Assembly: GCF_002994635.1 (NCBI RefSeq)
Contig: NZ_PVNL01000086.1
Span: 1 to 64,000 of the forward strand
From: Enhygromyxa salina
GTDB lineage: Bacteria; Myxococcota_A; Polyangia; Nannocystales; Nannocystaceae
Length of the DNA: 64,000 nucleotides
Direction of reading: 5' to 3'
Position 1 is the stretch's first letter. Each line of letters opens with the position of its first letter. Under the pieces are notes generated by a model. That model worked only from the letters and a program-made list of their open reading frames with translations. It was not told the DNA's origin and searched no databases. The translations under genes were made by a program, and so were the position numbers. Of this stretch, positions 50,128-61,348 are shown piece after piece.

Positions 50128-51025
50128 GGGTAAGCTTCATCAAGGAACCATCGAGCTGTTCCGCCACGACCCTTGGCTCGCGTTCGATCTCCTCGGTGTC
50201 GAGCGGCCCGTAGCTGGGACACCAACTCCCCGGCAGGGCGAAGTCGAGCGCGAAGATCCCGAGGATCCCGACAAGGTCATCGTGCGCTACCCCGACCTCG
50301 TGCTGGTTCACGAGGTCGAGGTCCCCAAGCGCGGCATCGTCATTGGTGTCGAGGCGCAGGGGGCGTACCAGCGCATCAAGCGATGGCGGTTCCCGTACTA
50401 TCAAGCCGTCCTGGCCGACAGCTACGAGCTTCAGACCTGGATGGTGTTCGTCTCGTACTGTCGCCGCATGTCGGCGGCGATTCGTGACTGGAAAGTGGGT
50501 CCACCACCTCGGATCGACGGCCTGCTGCTCGACGTGGACACCGTGCCGCGCCTCAGTCTCGAGGAGATGATGCGGTGGCCAACCGCAGGTGTGCTGGTTG
50601 GGGCCCTGCACGGACACGCGGGTGACAGCGAGGCCGCGCAAAATGGAGTGCGCGCGTGCATGGGCCTTCCGGAGAAGCGAAGGCAATCGTATATTCGAAC
50701 GATACTAGCGGCGTTGTCAGAGCGAGAGCGGGCAGCGATAGAACAGGAGCTGAACATGGAAGAGAAGCACGAGATCTGGCAGATTGAGAAGAACAGCGGG
50801 ACCTACTTGCGCGGCTGTAGGCACGGCTTGGAGACCGGTCGGCAGGAAGGTCGACGCGTGACCCTCGTCGAGTTGATTTTCGCGTTGCTCGACGTCCGCG
50901 GCGTCGCCTGTGAGGCAGACAGCGAAGCACGCCTCCGCGCATGCGAAGACATCGCGGTTCTCGAGCGCTGGGCGGATCGGGCCCGCGAGGTGACCGACGT
51001 CTCGGCGCTGTTCGAGGACGCATGA
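50123..51025 (+). CDS. Rpn/PD-(D/E)XK-like nuclease-fold protein
   Basis: The 300-aa product contains RYPDLVLVHEVEVPKRGIVIGVEAQG, read here as the PD...E-x-Q core (Asp in YPDLVLV, Glu/Gln in GVEAQG) of the Rpn/transposase_31-like PD-(D/E)XK superfamily. The C-terminal part (LVELIFALLDVRG, LRACEDIAVLERWADRA) resembles the helical tail of DUF4351-type proteins. Such families are present in many copies in Nannocystaceae and related groups. The nuclease activity and role (recombination-promoting or defence) are not established. The start codon is embedded in a strong inverted repeat. Confidence 0.65.
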   Translation: MLGKLHQGTIELFRHDPWLAFDLLGVERPVAGTPTPRQGEVEREDPEDPDKVIVRYPDLVLVHEVEVPKRGIVIGVEAQGAYQRIKRWRFPYYQAVLADSYELQTWMVFVSYCRRMSAAIRDWKVGPPPRIDGLLLDVDTVPRLSLEEMMRWPTAGVLVGALHGHAGDSEAAQNGVRACMGLPEKRRQSYIRTILAALSERERAAIEQELNMEEKHEIWQIEKNSGTYLRGCRHGLETGRQEGRRVTLVELIFALLDVRGVACEADSEARLRACEDIAVLERWADRAREVTDVSALFEDA

Positions 51026-51112
51026 ACCGCGAGACCGAGCATCGGGCCATGGCCTGAGCGATGGCTGAGCATGCCTGAGCAATGGCTAGAAGGTTCAACA
51101 GGCCCAGGAGGC

Positions 51113-52324
51113 TCAGCCCTGACCGGCGACCGGCACCACCAGCGGCGCCACCCGAGCGCACTGCGGATCCGCGACCCAGCGCGGCAACCAGTACACCCCC
51201 GCGCCGTCAGTCAGCAGCTCCTGCTCGCTCCCATCGGCCCGCATGCGCACGATGTCGGACCGCTGATCCTGACTGCGAGCGAACACCAGGTGCTCGCCAT
51301 CTCCCGACCAGGTCGGCTGCTCGTCGACAGTCTTCGCACCCGCGCTGCCCGTCCGCGCGACCAGCTCGCCCGTATCCGCGCGCACGATCACGATCGTCGC
51401 GACGCCGCGCTTGGGCACCAACTCGGTGTACGCCAGCAGCGAGCCATCGGGTGAAAAGGCCACGCCGCTGGCGATCACCGATGGCTCTCGCGGCCCCTCG
51501 CGCAGCGCTGGCTGGACCTCGGCGCCCGCGACGTCGGTCATGAAGATATCGACGCCCCGCTCGCGGTCGCGGGCGCTGCGAAACGCGATCGTCTCCCCAT
51601 TCGGCGACCACACGGGCTCGGTGTCGTCGCCCGGGCTGTTGGTCACGCGCATCGGCGCGCCGCCGTCGGCCGTCATCACGTAGATCTCGGCGTTGCCGTC
51701 GCGACTCGAGACAAACGCGATCCGCTGAGCATCGGGCGACACGGCCGGCTCGAAGTTGCCCTCGGGGTTGTCGGTCAGGCGCAGCAGCGCGTCGGAGCCG
51801 AGCTCGAGCCGGTAGAGATCTCGAAAGCTGTTGGCGTCGCTCTCGAACACGATCCAGCCGCCGTCGGGCGACCACTGGGGGTTGCGCAGCCCGATGTCCT
51901 TGGGCCCGATCGCAGCCGCCAGCGCGGCAGGGCCCGACGCTGCGCTGTCCGGCGTCAGCCCGAGCATCCCGAACCGATCGCGCGTCTTTCCTTCCGGCAG
52001 CGGCTCGGAGCGAAGCACCAGCAGCGAGCGAGCGTCCGGCGAGATCGCGGCCGGATACACCGAGGCGCCCGAGCGCAGCAGCTCACTGCTTGGACCGCCG
52101 GCTGCGGGCACCGACCAGATTTGGTCGAACCCCTCCGCGGGTGAGGACACGAACAACACCCGCCCGCAGACCGCCGGTTTCACGGGACGATCGGCGGGCG
52201 AAGCAGAGTCAGCGCTCCCACCCTCGGCGCGGGTCTCGGCGCCAGGATCCGCGCTGGGTTTGGAGCACGCGCTGCCGACCACAGCGGTCAGCAGCGCGAG
52301 CGTGGCGAGCGTGGTGCGAGTCAC
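51113..52324 (-). CDS. TolB-like (WD40/PD40 beta-propeller) lipoprotein
   Basis: This 403-aa lipoprotein begins at GTG 52324, with lipobox GSAC about residue 20. The mature part contains repeated TolB/PD40 motifs: NPQWSPDGGWIVFESDA, EPAVSPDAQRIAFVSSRDGN, EPVWSPNGETIAFRSARD, AFSPDGSLLAYTE and QPTWSGDGEHLVFARSQD. These form a six-bladed beta-propeller in the periplasm. It resembles TolB but lacks tol-pal neighbours, so the partner is unknown. It starts 10 bp after the amidase stop and is probably co-transcribed with it. Confidence 0.85.
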   Translation of the reverse strand: MTRTTLATLALLTAVVGSACSKPSADPGAETRAEGGSADSASPADRPVKPAVCGRVLFVSSPAEGFDQIWSVPAAGGPSSELLRSGASVYPAAISPDARSLLVLRSEPLPEGKTRDRFGMLGLTPDSAASGPAALAAAIGPKDIGLRNPQWSPDGGWIVFESDANSFRDLYRLELGSDALLRLTDNPEGNFEPAVSPDAQRIAFVSSRDGNAEIYVMTADGGAPMRVTNSPGDDTEPVWSPNGETIAFRSARDRERGVDIFMTDVAGAEVQPALREGPREPSVIASGVAFSPDGSLLAYTELVPKRGVATIVIVRADTGELVARTGSAGAKTVDEQPTWSGDGEHLVFARSQDQRSDIVRMRADGSEQELLTDGAGVYWLPRWVADPQCARVAPLVVPVAGQG

Positions 52325-52342
52325 GGGGTGCGAGTCACGGGG
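52315..52342. repeat. 14-bp tandem duplication at a gene junction
   Basis: tgcgagtcacgggg occurs twice in direct succession (52315-52328 and 52329-52342). The amidase stop lies in one copy and the TolB-like GTG start in the other. A single copy would have given a GTGA stop/start overlap. Confidence 0.85.
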
Positions 52343-54056
52343 TGTGCACGCGGACCGCGTCGGCGATGACCACGTAGCCCGCCGGTGCCCAGACCGAGAG
52401 GTCCACGAAGTTCCAGCCAGCCTTGAACTGGTAGGTGCCGAGCCCGTTCCACTTGCCGCCGTTTTGCTGCTGGTTGACGTACACCGTGTCGAGCAGGTTG
52501 ATCGACGAGTCGTAGATCAAGAAGGGCGCCGACGAGGACCGGTTGCTGCCCGCGGTCCACCACGCTTCGACGGTCAGCTGCGCGGGCTCGTCGAGGTAGA
52601 ACGCGAACTCGGCCGCGTCGGAGATGCCCTGGGTCGAGTGCCACCAATAGCCGGTCTCGTACTGGGTCGGTCCGGTCGCCGAGGCCCACGCGTTGGACAC
52701 GTAGATGCTGGCGTTCTGGCCGTTGAGGCCGTTGTTGCTGTCGATGACGATATCGACCGGGTTGGGGTTGGGATCCGGCTGCGGATCGGGATCCGGCTGC
52801 GGATCGGGATCCGGCTGCGGATCGGGATCCGGCTGCGGATCGGGATCCGGCTGCGGATCGGGATCCGGCGCGGGTCCGTCACCACAGTAGTTGTTGATCA
52901 GCGCGAGGTAGTCCGACCACGGCCAGTTCGGGCCCGGGTCGGTGCGGTTGTAGGGCTGCAGCCGGCCGTGCCCGACGATGTGATACTGATCGCGCGGGAT
53001 GCCCTGATCCTGGGTGATGTCACACACCAGCTCGGCCGAGGCGTCGATCAGGCCGCCGTCCCAGTTGGCCTGGTTGCCGTAGCCCGCGTGCTCGATCCCG
53101 ATCGTGAAGTTATTGCTGCTGGTGCCGCCCTTGTTGCAGTCGGTGTTGCCATTGAGCGCGCAGTTGTAAGACGCGCCAATGTGCCAAGCCTTGCGGCTCT
53201 CGTCGACCAGCTGGGAGATCTCGGAGCCGGTGTTGTTGACCACGTAGTGGGCGCTGACCCCAGAGTTGCCGTTCTTCAGCCAGCTCCAGCAGCCGCTGTA
53301 CGAGCCCTCGCAGGTGTGGATGATGACCATGGAAGGATCACCGATCGCCCCCGCTGGCCGGGCGCTGTGGTTGGGCGACGGCCGCCAGACCGAGCCCGCG
53401 TAGTTGGGGCCAGCCGAGAGCGCGGTCGCGGCCGCGCCGTTGCCCGAGTCGAGCGCGAGCGGGATGTCACCAACCTCGTAGCCAACGCCACCGATCGCCT
53501 CGGGGAACACTTCGTCGTAGACGTAGGCGTCGATGCCCTCTTGGCTCTGAATCCCGCTGTACTCGGCGAGCACGGGGACCCACGCGCCAATGTCACCGCG
53601 GTTGGCGATGCCGTGTTGATCGGCGAGCGCAGACAGCAGCGCCGCACCAGCGCGAATGTTGGAGAGCGGGTCGCCGCTCGCCTGCACGATCGAGACACCC
53701 GCCAGCTCGGCGCCCTCGGCCAGGTCTTGCCCGCGCAGCGCCATCAACCCGGTCGCCACCGCTTGACCCTCGAACTCGGACGAGCCCTGGACCATCTGCC
53801 ACTGGGTCTCGACCAGCGAGACCGAGCGGAGGATCGCGGCGGGCACGTCGAACTCCTCGCCGGCAACCTCGAACATCTCGGCCAGGTCTTCGGGCGGCTG
53901 CTGAGGCAGGCTCTCGTCGCCGTCTGGATCGGTGTCGCCACCGTCTTGGATGCCCGATTGATCGTCCGGACGACCGTCACTCTCGTCGCACGCGGACAGC
54001 GCAAGAATGGGCAGCAACAGCGAAATCGAGCAGATGGACAGGTTTTGGCGATACAT
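52335..54056 (-). CDS. N-acetylmuramoyl-L-alanine amidase lipoprotein
   Basis: The enzyme has 573 aa from ATG 54056, with lipobox LSAC (Cys23) and an acidic linker. A lytic-transglycosylase/lysozyme-like region comes first ([34 protein letters not shown]). An Amidase_2 domain follows with zinc-site motifs [23 protein letters not shown] and [27 protein letters not shown] repeat linker is encoded by an 18-bp tandem repeat (52771-52868), and the C-terminal beta domain ends in VIADAVRVH (golvesin-like). It would cleave the lactyl-peptide bond of murein, in self-wall turnover or lysis of prey. Confidence 0.87.
   Translation of the reverse strand: MYRQNLSICSISLLLPILALSACDESDGRPDDQSGIQDGGDTDPDGDESLPQQPPEDLAEMFEVAGEEFDVPAAILRSVSLVETQWQMVQGSSEFEGQAVATGLMALRGQDLAEGAELAGVSIVQASGDPLSNIRAGAALLSALADQHGIANRGDIGAWVPVLAEYSGIQSQEGIDAYVYDEVFPEAIGGVGYEVGDIPLALDSGNGAAATALSAGPNYAGSVWRPSPNHSARPAGAIGDPSMVIIHTCEGSYSGCWSWLKNGNSGVSAHYVVNNTGSEISQLVDESRKAWHIGASYNCALNGNTDCNKGGTSSNNFTIGIEHAGYGNQANWDGGLIDASAELVCDITQDQGIPRDQYHIVGHGRLQPYNRTDPGPNWPWSDYLALINNYCGDGPAPDPDPQPDPDPQPDPDPQPDPDPQPDPDPQPDPNPNPVDIVIDSNNGLNGQNASIYVSNAWASATGPTQYETGYWWHSTQGISDAAEFAFYLDEPAQLTVEAWWTAGSNRSSSAPFLIYDSSINLLDTVYVNQQQNGGKWNGLGTYQFKAGWNFVDLSVWAPAGYVVIADAVRVHTP
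52771..52868. repeat. 18-bp tandem repeat inside the amidase gene
   Basis: The unit ggatccggctgcggatcg is repeated about five times in frame and encodes the PDPDPQ linker. Such arrays change length by slippage, so the linker is likely polymorphic between strains. Confidence 0.85.
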
Positions 54057-54204
54057 GGCGGTCTCTTTGAGCACCCGAACCTACGTGTAGGTGCGAGTGG
54101 TTAGGTATCGTGTCCACCATCACGGCGTCAACGAAGATTTGCACTGCTTTCGATTTCAGTGGCCTGTCCCACGCAAAGTTCTGCACTGAGTGAAATCGCG
54201 CGTA

Positions 54205-54633
54205 TCAGTTGAGCAAGCGACCTTGGTCGACATCTTCGGGCTCGTCGTCCTCGGGCTCGACATGGCGCGCGATCAGGCCGGCCTGGTGATGAAGCATTCG
54301 CCAGCGGCCCTGCTCGAGCACGAACACATTGGTGGCCGCGAGCTCGGCTTCGGGCAGGACCTCGACACACACGACCACCCCGACCTCGCCGAGCAGCTCG
54401 ACCACCTCATCCCGAAACCGGACCGGCGTAGGCCGGCGCAGGATCCCTCGCCAGCTGGCCATGACCCGCTCGCGCCCGCGCAGCAGCGTCCACCCCGGGT
54501 GCGTGCACAGGACCTCTTGGTGATCGGCCCAGAGCCGATCCATGCCGACGATGTCGCCGGCCGCGAACGCCCGGTAAAACTCGCGGTTGGCCCGCGTCAG
54601 CTCGTCGAGGGCGGATCGGGGCGAGTCGCTCAT
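54205..54633 (-). CDS. SnoaL-like / NTF2-family protein
   Basis: This 142-aa protein (ATG 54633) has the SnoaL_3 pattern [41 protein letters not shown] and [12 protein letters not shown]. Such proteins are small homologues of steroid isomerase-like folds, often of unknown substrate. It stands alone, divergent from the radical SAM gene. The 148 bp between it and the amidase start contain no recognisable gene. Confidence 0.83.
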   Translation of the reverse strand: MSDSPRSALDELTRANREFYRAFAAGDIVGMDRLWADHQEVLCTHPGWTLLRGRERVMASWRGILRRPTPVRFRDEVVELLGEVGVVVCVEVLPEAELAATNVFVLEQGRWRMLHHQAGLIARHVEPEDDEPEDVDQGRLLN

Positions 54634-54781
54634 TCGCGCGCAGCATAACAGCGCGCGCAGGATCGCGGCCAACGTGCGCGCTCGCAGGGAGCGCCGCCGG
54701 CCGACCCGACCCAGCGCGGATGCGCCCGGCAAACTGCGAGACGGCCTGTGGGGACGCATCAAAATCCCCTACTCTCCCGCC

Positions 54782-56881
54782 GTGTCCGTGACCCGTGCGA
54801 GCGCGCCGCCGTTATTCGGTCGGCGAAAGTACTGGGCGCATCGCTTCGGCGTCGCGTCGTTCCTGCCCACGTCGCGCGCCGAGATGGACCAGCTCGGGTG
54901 GGACAGCTGCGACGTGATCATCGTGACCGGCGACGCCTACGTCGATCACGTCAGCTTTGGCGCGGCGGTGATCGGCCGCGTGCTCGAGCATCAGGGGTTC
55001 CGGGTCGGCATCCTCGCCCAGCCCGACTGGCAGGACCCCGAGGCGTTCACCCAGCTCGGCGCGCCCAACCTGTTTTGGGGAGTGACCGGCGGCAACATGG
55101 ACTCGCTGGTCAACCACTACACCTCGGATCGCAAGCACCGCTCGGACGACGCCTACACCCCCGGCGGCAGCTCGGGATCGCGGCCCGATCGCGCGGTCAT
55201 CGTCTACACCCAGCGCTGCCGCGAGGTCGCGCCCGAGGTCCCGGTCGTGATCGGGGGCATCGAGGCCAGCCTGCGCCGCATCGCCCACTACGACTACTGG
55301 TCCGACAAGGTCCGGCGCAGCGTGCTGCTCGACGCCAAGGCCGACATGCTGGTCTACGGCAACGCCGAGCGCTCGATCATCGAGATCGCCCATCGTCTGG
55401 GTGAGGGCGAGCCGATCAGCGCGCTACGTGACATTCGCGGGACCGCGGTGGTCGTGCGCGAGCTGCCGAAGGCGTTCGTGGAGATCGACTCGAGCGACGT
55501 CGATCAACCCAAGAACCTGGTCAGCCTGCGCCGGGTCCGCTCGGGACCCGCCGTGCCGCGCGAGCGCACGGCGGTGCGGCTGCCCGCGTTCGAGGTGGTC
55601 CGCAACGACAAGGTGCTCTACGCCCACGCCTCGCGGGTGCTCCACCAGGAGGCCAACCCCCACAACGGTCGGGTGCTGATCCAGCGCCACGGCAACCGGG
55701 ACGTGTGGCTCAACCCGCCACCGATCCCGCTGACGACCCCGGAGATGGACGAGGTGTTCGAGCTGCCCTACGGCCGCCGCCCGCACCCGCGCTACGCCGA
55801 CGCCAAGATCCCCGCCTACGAGATGATCAAGACCTCGGTCATGATCATGCGCGGCTGCTTTGGCGGCTGCTCGTTCTGCTCGATCACCGAGCACGAGGGA
55901 CGCATCATTCAGAGCCGCTCGCGGGCGTCTGTGATCCGCGAGATCGAGCAGATCCGCGACACCGTGCCCGGGTTCACGGGCATCATCTCCGACGTCGGCG
56001 GACCCACGGCCAACATGTGGCGGCTGGGCTGCAAAGACCCCAAGATCGAGGCGGCGTGTCGGCGGCCCTCGTGTGTGTACCCGGGCATCTGCGAGAATCT
56101 GAACACCGATCACAGCGACCTGATCGATCTCTACCGCGAGGCCCGGGCGCTGCCCGGCATCAAGAAGGTTCTGGTCGCTTCGGGGCTGCGCTACGACCTC
56201 GCCGTCGAGTCGCCCGAGTACGTGCGCGAGCTGGTCACCCACCACGTCGGGGGGTACCTCAAGATCGCCCCCGAGCACGTCGCGCAGGGGCCCCTGGCGA
56301 AGATGATGAAGCCCGGGGTTGGCACCTACGAGCGCTTCAAGCAGCTGTTCGAGCGCTACAGCGAGCAGGCCGGCAAGCAGCAATACCTGATCCCCTACTT
56401 CATCGCCGCGCACCCCGGCACGACCGACGAAGACATGCTCGAGCTCGCGCTGTGGCTCAAGCGAAACCGGTTTCGCCCCGATCAGGTCCAGGCGTTTCTG
56501 CCCTCGCCCATGGCCACCGCCACCGCCATGTATCACAGCGGTCGCAACCCGCTGCGCAAGCTGACCCGGGCCGACGACGCCGAGCAGGTCAGCGTGCCCA
56601 AGGGACTCGCGCTTCGCCGCTTGCACAAAGCGTTCTTGCGCTACCACGATCCCAACAACTGGCCGCTGCTCCGCGAGGCGCTCACCCGCATGGGTCGCGA
56701 GGATCTGATCGGCAACGGCAAGCGACACTTGATCCCCAAGTTCCAGCCGGCTGGCACCGGGGGCCTCGGCGAAGGCAGGCGGCGCAAGCAGGGCAAGCAA
56801 GGGCCGCGCAAGGGCTCAGCGCTGACCCAGCATACTGGGCTCCCGCCGCGCGAGACGGGCGCTCGACGGCGCCGGGACTGA
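54782..56881 (+). CDS. YgiQ-family radical SAM protein
   Basis: This is a 699-aa radical SAM enzyme of the YgiQ (UPF0313) family. GTG 54782 is used; the sequence [20 protein letters not shown] just after it matches the family N-terminus. The iron-sulphur cluster motif is CFGGCSFC (Cys359, Cys363, Cys366), preceded by MIMRG and followed by [14 protein letters not shown]. The C-terminal extension is basic ([14 protein letters not shown]). The substrate of YgiQ is unknown, and no neighbouring gene gives a clue. Confidence 0.93.
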   Translation: MSVTRASAPPLFGRRKYWAHRFGVASFLPTSRAEMDQLGWDSCDVIIVTGDAYVDHVSFGAAVIGRVLEHQGFRVGILAQPDWQDPEAFTQLGAPNLFWGVTGGNMDSLVNHYTSDRKHRSDDAYTPGGSSGSRPDRAVIVYTQRCREVAPEVPVVIGGIEASLRRIAHYDYWSDKVRRSVLLDAKADMLVYGNAERSIIEIAHRLGEGEPISALRDIRGTAVVVRELPKAFVEIDSSDVDQPKNLVSLRRVRSGPAVPRERTAVRLPAFEVVRNDKVLYAHASRVLHQEANPHNGRVLIQRHGNRDVWLNPPPIPLTTPEMDEVFELPYGRRPHPRYADAKIPAYEMIKTSVMIMRGCFGGCSFCSITEHEGRIIQSRSRASVIREIEQIRDTVPGFTGIISDVGGPTANMWRLGCKDPKIEAACRRPSCVYPGICENLNTDHSDLIDLYREARALPGIKKVLVASGLRYDLAVESPEYVRELVTHHVGGYLKIAPEHVAQGPLAKMMKPGVGTYERFKQLFERYSEQAGKQQYLIPYFIAAHPGTTDEDMLELALWLKRNRFRPDQVQAFLPSPMATATAMYHSGRNPLRKLTRADDAEQVSVPKGLALRRLHKAFLRYHDPNNWPLLREALTRMGREDLIGNGKRHLIPKFQPAGTGGLGEGRRRKQGKQGPRKGSALTQHTGLPPRETGARRRRD

Positions 56882-56976
56882 CCCGCGGGCGTCCTCCGAC
56901 TCGTCGGTGGCCAGACCCGCGGCGAGGCGCTCGCGGTCTCGCGCGTCGTCGCTCGTGACCAGCGCTGCGTCCGCTC

Positions 56977-58392
<1,416 letters not shown>

Positions 58393-58565
58393 GTGGCAGC
58401 CTCGCGGCGATCGCACACATAGCATTAACGCTGCCACATCCACGTGGCCGCCCGAGAATATCGCGCTGTTTGCACCCAATGCCAGCGCTCATTGCCCGGC
58501 TGGTGCGAATCCCGAATATGCACCCGTTGACGCTGCAAGACGTGCGCGCTCTGGCCGCACGGAGC

Positions 58566-59633
58566 CTACCGCAGGTACACGCTCCCGCTCCACCACGGGT
58601 ACCACCCTTCCGACTGACTACCGGACTCGCCCCACCCGACGCGAAACAGCGTCGTCGCCGAACCAACCAAATACGGCCCGGCCGGATCGAGCGGCAGCGC
58701 GGTCTCGCAGCTCTGGCACGACACTGGGTCCACCAACAACGCCGCATAGCTGACCACCGGACCGGCGTCGTCAGCCGAACCAAACGAGACATCGCCAGCC
58801 TGCCCATAGCCGAGGTTCCAGTCGGTCTGCACGAACCCAGCCGGGGTGATATCGGACGAGTCTCCGCCGGCCGCGTTGGCCTTCATCACGTGCGCACTCA
58901 GGTAGAACGACTCGAACCCGGGCGGGAAAGTGAGGTCGAATACATAGGTATGCTCGCCCTGGCCGTCGCGAGTATAGGGCCGACACATCGCGTCAATGCC
59001 CTCGACCGAGGCCGCCTCGATCGCGCTGATCTGGGTGTCGAGATCACCGTTGCACAGGTGCGGCAGGGTGATCTCCGTCCACCCCCCGCCGTCGGTGGTC
59101 ATGTCGCAGTTGGTCGTAAACCCCAGCTCGGGGCTCTTGGGCGCGACGATATACACCCCGTCGGACGCGTTGGGATCGTAATTCAGGATCTCTCGACAGC
59201 TGCGCGGGATCTTGCAGTCGCCCAGGCAGCCGTCCGAGGTGCCCGAGTTGGCGTCGTCGCACTGCTCGGGCCCGTTGACGCGTCCGTCGCCGCAGCGCGG
59301 GCCAAAGTCGCTGCAGTCGGCCAGGCAGCCGCCGTAGCCGCCGTCATTGACCCCGTCATCGCAGGCCTCCTCGCCGCCGACCACGCCGTCGCCACATCCA
59401 CCCTCGCCGTCGCCGTCGCCGTCGCCGCTCGGGTCACCGTCACCATCCCCGTCACCATCCCCGGCGCCGCTCGTGGCTTCGGTCTCGCCGCCGCTGTCAC
59501 CGTTGTCAGTCCCGAGGCTCTCCGCGCCGAACTCCCGCCCCGCGTCGTCATTGCACGCACAAGCCAGCGCCAGCAGTCCCACAGCTGCGATTCGCCACCT
59601 CGACCCATGCTTGACTGTGTTCGAACACTCCAT
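58566..59633 (-). CDS. DUF4215 / fibrinogen-like lipoprotein
   Basis: This 355-aa lipoprotein has lipobox LACAC and an acidic GDGDGD linker (~57-78). Two DUF4215-type Cys motifs follow (CGDGVVGGEEACDDG and CGDGRVNGPEQCDDAN). A C-terminal domain with NCDMTTDGGGWTEI is the hallmark of bacterial fibrinogen-C-like modules. It is probably a surface adhesin or carbohydrate-binding protein. The start ATG 59633 lies 104 bp from the divergent lipase gene. Confidence 0.85.
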   Translation of the reverse strand: MECSNTVKHGSRWRIAAVGLLALACACNDDAGREFGAESLGTDNGDSGGETEATSGAGDGDGDGDGDPSGDGDGDGEGGCGDGVVGGEEACDDGVNDGGYGGCLADCSDFGPRCGDGRVNGPEQCDDANSGTSDGCLGDCKIPRSCREILNYDPNASDGVYIVAPKSPELGFTTNCDMTTDGGGWTEITLPHLCNGDLDTQISAIEAASVEGIDAMCRPYTRDGQGEHTYVFDLTFPPGFESFYLSAHVMKANAAGGDSSDITPAGFVQTDWNLGYGQAGDVSFGSADDAGPVVSYAALLVDPVSCQSCETALPLDPAGPYLVGSATTLFRVGWGESGSQSEGWYPWWSGSVYLR

Positions 59634-59737
59634 GGACCGGGCGGGCCACCGAATCTACCCCGCCCCTGGATCCACGGCCACTGGCCCAAATGACAGGCCT
59701 GCTCGATCCCGGCCAAGTTCGCTACACTGCGGCCGCC

Positions 59738-61126
59738 ATGGATCTTGCTCATCGTCCCTTCGCTTGCCTGGCCGTCTCGTTGTTGCTGCCGGCGCTCGCG
59801 TGCGGTGGTGATGCCACTGGTGCCACGGGCCGCGAGACCGGCGACACGGGCGAGACCGTCAGCCCCGAGGCGGGCGACGAGAGCCACGACGAGTCGACCA
59901 CGACCGCCGAGTCCGACGGCGCGACGACCACGACGACCGAGACCGGCGAGCCGGCTGCATGCGACCTGTTCACGCCCGAGCTGGTCGAACAGGCCTACCT
60001 GCGATCCGGCGACGGCCGCGACGCCGTGCCGCTGAGCGCCTGCGACAACCATGTATGGTGGGTGTCCGCCGCGTCCGGCACCGAGCTCACGATCTCGGTC
60101 GCGGCCAGCGAGCCCGTCGACATCGCAGTCAGCTACCCCGACGAACCGAGCTTCTCCCAGACCTTGGCCGCGGACTCGCTGTACCAGCCCGGTTCACTGT
60201 CGTTCGTCGCACCGCGCTCGGGCGAGTTCGCGGTGGTCGTGCGCGCCGTCAACCCTGGCGATGATCCCGAGCTCGAGCTCGACTACGACATCACCGCCAC
60301 CTGCAGCAACGAGTGCGGCCGCGAGACCACGCGATTCCCCATGGTCATGGTCCACGGCTGGACCGGGTTCGAGAACATCGGCCCGCTCACCTACTTCTAC
60401 AACGTCCAGGCCGACCTCGTGGGACTCGGCTATCCGCTGGCGATCGCCGTGCTCGATCCCTACAACTCCGTGGACATCCGCGGCGAGCAGCTGGTGAGCT
60501 TCGTCCAGGGCACCCTGGAGTCCCAGCGCGCGCGCAAGGTCAACCTGTTCGGCCACAGCCAGGGCGGTATCGACTCGCGCTACGTCGCGGCCGAGGCCGG
60601 CGGAGGCTACGGCGATCGGATCGGCGCCGTGATCACGCTGGGCACCCCCCACTACGGCACCCCGTTCACCGACATGGCGCTGGGCCTGATCCCCGGCCCG
60701 GCCGAGCAGGCCCTCGCGTTCCTGCTCAACCTGCTTGGCGCCGCCCAGAACCAGCAGTCCGACGTGGAGGCCTCGCTCTACACACTGAGCGAGACCTACA
60801 TGCAAGGTGAGTTCAACGTCCTCTACCCCGATGACCCGCGGGTCAAGTACTACAGCTGGATGGGCCAGACCTGCGTGGCCGCGATCGGCTGCCAGGACGC
60901 CGTCGATCCCCTGTTGCTGTTCAGCTACAACATGATCTTTGGCGTCGCGGGCGACAACGACGGCCTGGTCCCGCTCGAGAGCGCGATCTGGGGCGAGTAC
61001 CTGGGCCTGATCCCGGCCGACCACATCGACGAGATCGGCCAGATCAGCGGGCTCACCGGGATCAATTACGATCACATCGTATTCTTCCGCGACAACGCCC
61101 GACTGCTGCGCGACAACGAATTTTAG
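59738..61126 (+). CDS. Secreted triacylglycerol lipase-like protein
   Basis: This 462-aa lipoprotein begins at ATG 59738 with lipobox LACGG and a Thr/Glu-rich linker. A beta-sandwich region (~85-185) precedes the lipase domain. That domain has oxyanion-hole loop MVMVHGWTGFENIG and nucleophile elbow FGHSQGG (Ser274), which with LGTPHYGTP is typical of family I Pseudomonas-type lipases. The C-terminal GDNDGLVPLESA and YDHIVF fit the Asp and His of the triad. It would hydrolyse lipids or esters at the cell surface. No foldase gene is adjacent. Confidence 0.87.
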   Translation: MDLAHRPFACLAVSLLLPALACGGDATGATGRETGDTGETVSPEAGDESHDESTTTAESDGATTTTTETGEPAACDLFTPELVEQAYLRSGDGRDAVPLSACDNHVWWVSAASGTELTISVAASEPVDIAVSYPDEPSFSQTLAADSLYQPGSLSFVAPRSGEFAVVVRAVNPGDDPELELDYDITATCSNECGRETTRFPMVMVHGWTGFENIGPLTYFYNVQADLVGLGYPLAIAVLDPYNSVDIRGEQLVSFVQGTLESQRARKVNLFGHSQGGIDSRYVAAEAGGGYGDRIGAVITLGTPHYGTPFTDMALGLIPGPAEQALAFLLNLLGAAQNQQSDVEASLYTLSETYMQGEFNVLYPDDPRVKYYSWMGQTCVAAIGCQDAVDPLLLFSYNMIFGVAGDNDGLVPLESAIWGEYLGLIPADHIDEIGQISGLTGINYDHIVFFRDNARLLRDNEF

Positions 61127-61348
61127 GCCTGCTGCACGGGGATACGGTGCACATCGGACGGCGGTTTACTCGCGTGTACTCTCGGATCGCCAGCGCCGGC
61201 GGAGCACGGCGTCGAGCAGACCGATCAGACCGATCAGACCGATCATCCCCATCATGAGGCCACCCGCCAGCAGCAGCAAACCGCAACGTCTTCGCACCGG
61301 AGCCCGGGTGCACGCGCCTGCCGCCGGGCGCCGATGGCCCCACCACGT

